DNA of 20,233 nt, taken from positions 1 through 20,233 of the forward strand of contig CAITFQ010000055.1 of the NCBI GenBank assembly GCA_903891735.1, read 5' to 3'. The notes under the pieces were generated by a model. That model was not told where the DNA came from, did not search any database, and saw only the letters and a list, made by a program, of their open reading frames with translations. Source of the stretch: Candidatus Uhrbacteria bacterium (GTDB taxonomy: Bacteria > Patescibacteriota > Patescibacteriia > UBA9934). Below are positions 16,245 through 20,233 of the stretch, one piece after another (the first letter of the stretch is position 1; each line of letters starts with the position of its first letter). Both the position numbers and the translations under genes were made by a program.

Positions 16245-17336
16245 ATGGCAAACATCGCGATTAACGGCTTTGGCAGAATTGGGCGAAACGTGCTCAAGGT
16301 GGGTTGGGGGAAGCCGGGGTTTAAGGTAGTGGCGATTAATGATTTGACCGACGCCGCGACACTGGCGTATTTGCTGAAGCATGACACGAATTATGGGACG
16401 TGGGTGGTACCGGTGAGTGCCAAGGGTAAGAATTTGATTATTGACGGGGTGACGATTCCGATCTGTGCGGAGAAGGATCCGGCAGCGTTGCCATGGAAGA
16501 AGCTCAAGGTCGACGTGGTGATTGAGTCGACTGGTTTTTTTGTGACAGAAGAGGGATCCATGGGACATATTAAGGCTGGAGCAAAGCGAGTTGTTATTTC
16601 GGCCCCAGCGAAGGGCGGGAATGTGCCGACTTATGTGTTGGGTGTTAATGACAGCGGTTTAAAGATGGAAAAGGCGCTGGTGGTGAATAATGCTTCGTGT
16701 ACAACCAATAGTGTGGCGCCAGTGACGGCCGTGATGGACGAGGTGTTTGGCATTGCTAAGGCGATGTTGACGACGGTGCATGGCATGACAGCGTCGCAGA
16801 GTTTGGTGGATGCGCCAAAGCGTGATTTGCGTGAGGGTCGGGCGGCGAGCGAGAATATTATTCCGACGACGACGGGGGCGGCGATTGCCGTGACGCAAAC
16901 TTTGCCGCAGCTCAAGAATAAGTTTGATGGTTTGAGTATTCGCGTGCCGGTGCCAACGGTTTCCTTGTCTGACATGACGTTTGTGTTGAAGCGCAAGGTG
17001 ACTAAGGAAGAAGTTAACGCGGCCCTGGTTAAGGCAGCTAAAAGTGTGCGTTGGCAAGGAATTTTAGGAGTGACAAGTGAGCTTCTAGTGTCGTCCGACT
17101 TTGTGGGCGATCCGCATTCCGCGATTGTCGACTTGGCGCTGACCAATGTGGTGGATGGTGATTTGGTGAAAGTGGTGGCTTGGTATGATAACGAGTGGGG
17201 TTATGCTAATCGCTTGGCGGAGATTGCGGTGGATTTAGCGCCAGCAGCCGAAGTTAAAACTGTAGCTAAGAAGATCGCTGTAAAGAAGTCGACGAAGAAG
17301 GTTGTCGCGAAGAAAACGGTAGCTAAGAAGAAATAA
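16245..17336 (+). CDS. gap: Glyceraldehyde-3-phosphate dehydrogenase with lysine-rich tail
   Basis: The 363-residue protein oxidises glyceraldehyde 3-phosphate to 1,3-bisphosphoglycerate with NAD and phosphate. NGFGRIGR (7-14) and INDLTD (31-36) form the NAD site, ASCTTN carries the catalytic Cys152, and TVHGMTASQ holds the catalytic His179 (most homologues read TVHAxTxxQ). DLREGRAASENIIPTTTGAA (194-213) and WYDNEWGYANRLAEI (313-327) complete the core. The fold should end near residue 332. A further ~30 residues, VKTVAKKIAVKKSTKKVVAK and more of the same, form a highly basic tail not usual for this enzyme. It leads an operon with doxX (1 bp), ndh and pgk. Confidence 0.97.
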   Translation: MANIAINGFGRIGRNVLKVGWGKPGFKVVAINDLTDAATLAYLLKHDTNYGTWVVPVSAKGKNLIIDGVTIPICAEKDPAALPWKKLKVDVVIESTGFFVTEEGSMGHIKAGAKRVVISAPAKGGNVPTYVLGVNDSGLKMEKALVVNNASCTTNSVAPVTAVMDEVFGIAKAMLTTVHGMTASQSLVDAPKRDLREGRAASENIIPTTTGAAIAVTQTLPQLKNKFDGLSIRVPVPTVSLSDMTFVLKRKVTKEEVNAALVKAAKSVRWQGILGVTSELLVSSDFVGDPHSAIVDLALTNVVDGDLVKVVAWYDNEWGYANRLAEIAVDLAPAAEVKTVAKKIAVKKSTKKVVAKKTVAKKK

Positions 17337-17337
17337 T

Positions 17338-17832
17338 ATGCGCACCGAAACTTTGGTTGATCGCTTAACGAAGGCAACGAATAATCAAATTTTCGGGGTG
17401 GCATTTGTGTTGTTGCGCTTGGCGGTTGGTTTGGAATTTTTCTTTGCCGGGATAGCGAAGTTTGGCGATTGGAGTGCGGCTAGTTATTTACAGGCGGCGA
17501 ATGGGCCGTTGGCGGCTTGGTTTCAGGGCATGGCCGGGAGTGGTTTGGTCAACGCTTTGAATGCGTGGGGTTTGACGTTGATTGGTCTGGCGTTAATTTT
17601 AGGTTTATTAGTGCGTCCGGCGAGTATGTTCGGGATGTTGATTATGGCGTTGTATTACTTGGCGCATTTTGTGGATAATACGGCTTTTGGTTATATCGAC
17701 ACCCACATTGTCCACATTATTATTTTATTGTTGTTCACGGCGGGCGGAGCTGGCCAGGTGTTTGGTTTGAATAGTTTGCTGACCAATACGATGCGAAGAC
17801 CAAGTGCGCTGACGAAATTTTTGATTGGTTAA
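17338..17832 (+). CDS. DoxX-family membrane protein
   Basis: The 164-residue protein has four hydrophobic helices (about 18-40, 72-92, 94-114 and 121-141) and the DoxX pattern LLRLAVGLEFFFAGIAKFGDW (26-46), with AWGLTLIGLALILGLLVRPASMFGMLIMALYYLAHF in the middle. Named members include the small subunit of thiosulfate:quinone oxidoreductase (DoxD/DoxX) and partners of oxidoreductases, but the family is broad and the substrate here is unknown. It is wedged between gap and ndh (1 and 2 bp gaps), so it very probably acts with one of them. A link to a membrane redox partner of the NADH dehydrogenase is an inference. Confidence 0.87.
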   Translation: MRTETLVDRLTKATNNQIFGVAFVLLRLAVGLEFFFAGIAKFGDWSAASYLQAANGPLAAWFQGMAGSGLVNALNAWGLTLIGLALILGLLVRPASMFGMLIMALYYLAHFVDNTAFGYIDTHIVHIIILLLFTAGGAGQVFGLNSLLTNTMRRPSALTKFLIG

Positions 17833-17834
17833 AT

Positions 17835-19088
17835 ATGAGCGAGCGGCAGCGCCTCGTCATTTTAGGTGGTGGCTTTGCGGGCGTGAATGTCGCCAAGCAG
17901 GTGTTGAAGATGGGCCGAGGAAACGAAGAGGTGATGTTGATTTCGGCAAATGAGTACCATACTTTTACACCGTGGCTGTACGAAATTGCGGCGGAGAGTG
18001 CGGATGAGCATGAGAGGGGTGAGAAAAGGATGATGGCCAAGAGTGCGGATATTCCACTTAAGATAATCGATGAACGGATTAAGGTTAGATTAGGCGTAGT
18101 GACGGGCTTGGAAATTGATCATAAGCAAGTAGTGTTGGCAGATGGCCATACGGTGCACTATGACGTGTTGGTGATTGCGCTTGGTAGTGAGACGGCGTAT
18201 TTTGGGATTCCTGGTTTGCGAGAGAACTCGTTGGCGCTGAAGAGTACGTACGAGGCGGTGGCGATTCGGCAGAAGCTCGCAGTATTAGTTGAACGGGTTA
18301 AGCGAGGAGATGCAGCGACGATTAATATTGTGTTGGGTGGGGCAGGCCCAAGCGGGGTCGAGTTGGCGGCGGAGTTGGCGACGATGGCACAAGGGTTAGT
18401 GAGGCGAGGAGTGATTGGCCGAAACTCGCTGAAGATTACACTGGTTGATGGAGCGGAGAGAGTGTTGAATATGATGGCGCCTAAGGTGTCGCGAAAGGCC
18501 GAACATCGTTTAAGAGTTTTGGGAATTGAGGTAGTGTTGGGGGCGAGAATAAACGAAGTGCGAAGTGGGGAGGTCTTGGTAAAAGATGGGGCAGGCATGA
18601 AAGCTTTGCCGAGTGATTGCACGATTTGGATGGGTGGCGTGCAGCCAACGTCGACCTTGAAGAGTTTTGGGTTGCCGAAGGATCAGCGAGGGAGATTGCT
18701 AGTTGATGATAAGTTTGAAGTGCAGGGAAGTGATAGTATTTTTGCGTTAGGTGATGCGGCGGTGTATGTCGATGAAGTAACGAAACAATCGTTGCCGCAG
18801 ACGGCGCAAGCGGCGGAGAATGCAGCGCCGTTTGTGGCGAGGAATGTGTTATTGGCGTTGCGTCGACGGCAGCTCAAGCCCTATAAATTTGTAAAGAAGT
18901 GGCCGTATAGTATTGCGATTGGTGGGAGTTTTGGGATTTTGGGTTATGGGAATTTAACGTTAGGTGGTTGGGTTGGTTATGTGATTCGACGATTAGCGGA
19001 TTTGCGATATTTTTTTAGATTGTTGCCGTTTGCTGTGGCGGTTAAATTTTGGTGGCGGGGTGTGCTAGAATATAGAAAGAACGATTAA
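17835..19088 (+). CDS. ndh: Type II NADH dehydrogenase (NDH-2 family, FAD-dependent)
   Basis: The 417-residue protein has both dinucleotide-binding folds of NDH-2. VILGGGFAGVNVA (8-20) binds FAD, and NIVLGGAGPSGVELAAEL (164-181) binds NADH. FALGDAA (303-309) is the second FAD motif, and TAQAAENA (323-330) matches the AQxxE quinone-site motif. The C-terminal part (about 357-410) is hydrophobic and aromatic/basic, with GGWVGYVIRRLADLRYFFRLLPFAVAVKFWWR, as expected for a membrane-attached monotopic enzyme. NDH-2 passes electrons from NADH to quinone without pumping protons. Its placement between gap and pgk suggests recycling of NADH made by GAPDH. Whether this organism has quinones cannot be told from the window. 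Confidence 0.93.
   Translation: MSERQRLVILGGGFAGVNVAKQVLKMGRGNEEVMLISANEYHTFTPWLYEIAAESADEHERGEKRMMAKSADIPLKIIDERIKVRLGVVTGLEIDHKQVVLADGHTVHYDVLVIALGSETAYFGIPGLRENSLALKSTYEAVAIRQKLAVLVERVKRGDAATINIVLGGAGPSGVELAAELATMAQGLVRRGVIGRNSLKITLVDGAERVLNMMAPKVSRKAEHRLRVLGIEVVLGARINEVRSGEVLVKDGAGMKALPSDCTIWMGGVQPTSTLKSFGLPKDQRGRLLVDDKFEVQGSDSIFALGDAAVYVDEVTKQSLPQTAQAAENAAPFVARNVLLALRRRQLKPYKFVKKWPYSIAIGGSFGILGYGNLTLGGWVGYVIRRLADLRYFFRLLPFAVAVKFWWRGVLEYRKND
19063..19071 (+). promoter_or_regulatory. Possible internal promoter of pgk
   Basis: TGcTAGAAT is an extended -10 box in the last codons of ndh, 25 nt before the pgk ATG. No -35 box is evident. It could give pgk extra expression from within the operon. 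Confidence 0.4.
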
Positions 19089-19096
19089 CTGAAATT

Positions 19097-20176
19097 ATGA
19101 AGTTGCGAACTTGGACGGCCAGTGATATTACGCGCGGCACGAAAGTGTTGGTGCGGATTGATGCTAACGTCGACTTGGTGCGAGGCCGCGCCGTAATTGG
19201 TAAGTACGACAAAATCGCGAAGACGTTGCCGGAGATTGTGAAGTTGCGAGAACGTGGGGCAGCGATTATTTTAATGACACATTTGGGGAGGCCGCGTGGG
19301 AAGCAGACGGAGTTTAGCGTGACACCGATTGCCTTGGCGATGGGTAAGGCGTTGGGGGTGAAGATTATGATGGCGGATGATGTAGCGGGCAAGGATGCAG
19401 AGTGGTTGGCGATGCATTTGGCGGCCGGGGAAGTGATGATGCTTGAGAATTTGCGTTTTGATAAGCGGGAAGAGAAGAATGATCCTGAGTTCGCTAAACT
19501 ATTAGCGAAGATGGGCGAGGTGTATGTGAATAATGCCTTTGGGGTGTGTCATCGGGCGCATGCGAGCGTGAGTGCGATTACCAAATTTTTGCCGAGCTTT
19601 GCGGGCGGGTTGCTGGCCGAAGAAGTGAAGCAGTTAAGCGCGCCGCTTAAGAAAAAAACGATTTTGATTGTGGGTGGCAATAAGCTGGAAACAAAGGTGC
19701 CGTTGTTGTCGACGCTGGGAGTGCAGGCGGATTTGGTGATTGTCGGCAGTGGTTTGCTGCCAGCTTTTAAGAAAGGGCGAACGTCAGTTGAGGCGAAGAA
19801 AGTGATTAAGTTGTTGGGCGATAGGTTGCGTTTGCCGCTCGATACGCGGGTGGATCATCGGGGGAAAATAATCGATGTTGGGCGGGCGACGGAGCAAATA
19901 ATGCCGGTCTGGTTTAAGGGGGCGAAGACAATTATTTGGAACGGACCGTTGGGATTGGTGGAGGAGAGAGCTGGGGCTGCGGGGACGAAGGCGTTGATGA
20001 AGGCGATTGTGGGGGCGGCGGGAGCCAGGAGTATTGTCGGCGGGGGGAGTACGGTTGGCTTGGTGGAAAATAGCAGTTTTGCTAGTAAATTTACGCTTTT
20101 GTCGACGGGCGGTGGGGCGATGTTGGAGTTTTTGAGTGGGGAGGTGATGCCAGGGCTTGAGCCGCTGATTGTTTGA
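19097..20176 (+). CDS. pgk: Phosphoglycerate kinase (short, with substituted Mg site)
   Basis: At 359 residues it is shorter than the usual 390-415. PGK phosphoryl transfer motifs present include VLVRIDANVD (17-26), MTHLGRPRG (60-68), MLENLRFDKREEKNDPEFAKLLA (115-137), YVNNAFGVCHRAHASVS (143-159), VGGNKLETKV (192-201), IIWNGPLGLVEE (279-290) and STGGGAMLEFLSGEVMPGLEPL (336-357). The substrate-binding Arg and His residues and both Lys residues of GGxKxxxK are kept. The GGGD(T/S) motif, whose Asp binds magnesium in known PGKs, reads GGGST (315-319) here. The enzyme makes ATP from 1,3-bisphosphoglycerate, the product of the GAPDH in the same operon. It starts 8 bp after ndh. Confidence 0.95.
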   Translation: MKLRTWTASDITRGTKVLVRIDANVDLVRGRAVIGKYDKIAKTLPEIVKLRERGAAIILMTHLGRPRGKQTEFSVTPIALAMGKALGVKIMMADDVAGKDAEWLAMHLAAGEVMMLENLRFDKREEKNDPEFAKLLAKMGEVYVNNAFGVCHRAHASVSAITKFLPSFAGGLLAEEVKQLSAPLKKKTILIVGGNKLETKVPLLSTLGVQADLVIVGSGLLPAFKKGRTSVEAKKVIKLLGDRLRLPLDTRVDHRGKIIDVGRATEQIMPVWFKGAKTIIWNGPLGLVEERAGAAGTKALMKAIVGAAGARSIVGGGSTVGLVENSSFASKFTLLSTGGGAMLEFLSGEVMPGLEPLIV

Positions 20177-20233
20177 CTTTTGCGCCAACTTCAGGTAATT
20201 TTTTGACGCTGGGATTTTTCTAGCACCGTTCCT
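20177..20233. other. Tail after pgk, no gene seen
   Basis: The last 57 bases hold no recognisable gene, and no clear hairpin terminator is visible for the gap-pgk operon before the window ends. Confidence 0.5.

Overview
The window is a gene-dense, protein-coding stretch of a bacterial chromosome with roughly balanced base composition. It reads best as a member of the Candidate Phyla Radiation (Patescibacteria). That placement is inferred from several traits: compact proteins (a short 198-residue EF-Ts, a 359-residue PGK), near-leaderless genes behind extended -10 promoters, few Shine-Dalgarno sites, an L25/CTC protein with a charged tail, a DUF3048 protein, and large orphan proteins. UGA serves as an ordinary stop (rodA, the orphan ORF at 8162, pgk), so the UGA=Gly codes of Gracilibacteria and Absconditabacteria are excluded. 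No tRNA, rRNA, CRISPR array, transposase or phage gene was seen.

Layout. (1) 1-3941, minus strand: gyrB, secE, nusG, rplK, rplA (cut by the left edge). gyrB has its own promoter and terminator; the secE promoter is embedded in the gyrB terminator, and a terminator-like structure with two palindromes separates nusG from rplK. (2) 4036-10504, plus strand: a membrane-anchored protein with FxLYD-like repeats, the SEDS glycosyltransferase rodA, a small zinc-ribbon protein, rplY (L25/CTC), a DUF3048 envelope protein, and a 780-residue orphan with a probable transglutaminase-like Cys-His-Asp core. (3) 10442-13045, minus strand: rpmE, prfA and prmC, i.e. L31, release factor 1 and the methyltransferase that modifies it. 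(4) 13240-15903, plus strand: queA, then rpsB-tsf with its own promoter, long leader and terminator. (5) 16245-20176, plus strand: a tightly packed gap-doxX-ndh-pgk operon that joins the two middle glycolytic enzymes to a type II NADH dehydrogenase and a DoxX membrane protein.

The most unusual material is non-coding. Two long imperfect hairpins (11320-11459 and 15966-16122) share their outer arms closely but have different inner sequences that still base-pair internally; they are either a structured RNA family or a palindromic mobile element. A third, different 85-bp inverted repeat (13153-13237, containing the CTCGCAATGACG core common in dispersed bacterial repeats) sits between a good promoter and the queA start. 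Several plus-strand genes have a -10 box ending only 9-10 nt before the ATG, which predicts leaderless transcripts. In proteins, points of note are the lysine-rich tail on GAPDH, a PGK lacking the expected GGGD aspartate, and deviations in both RF1 (GGQS) and PrmC (NLPY) around their known contact motifs.
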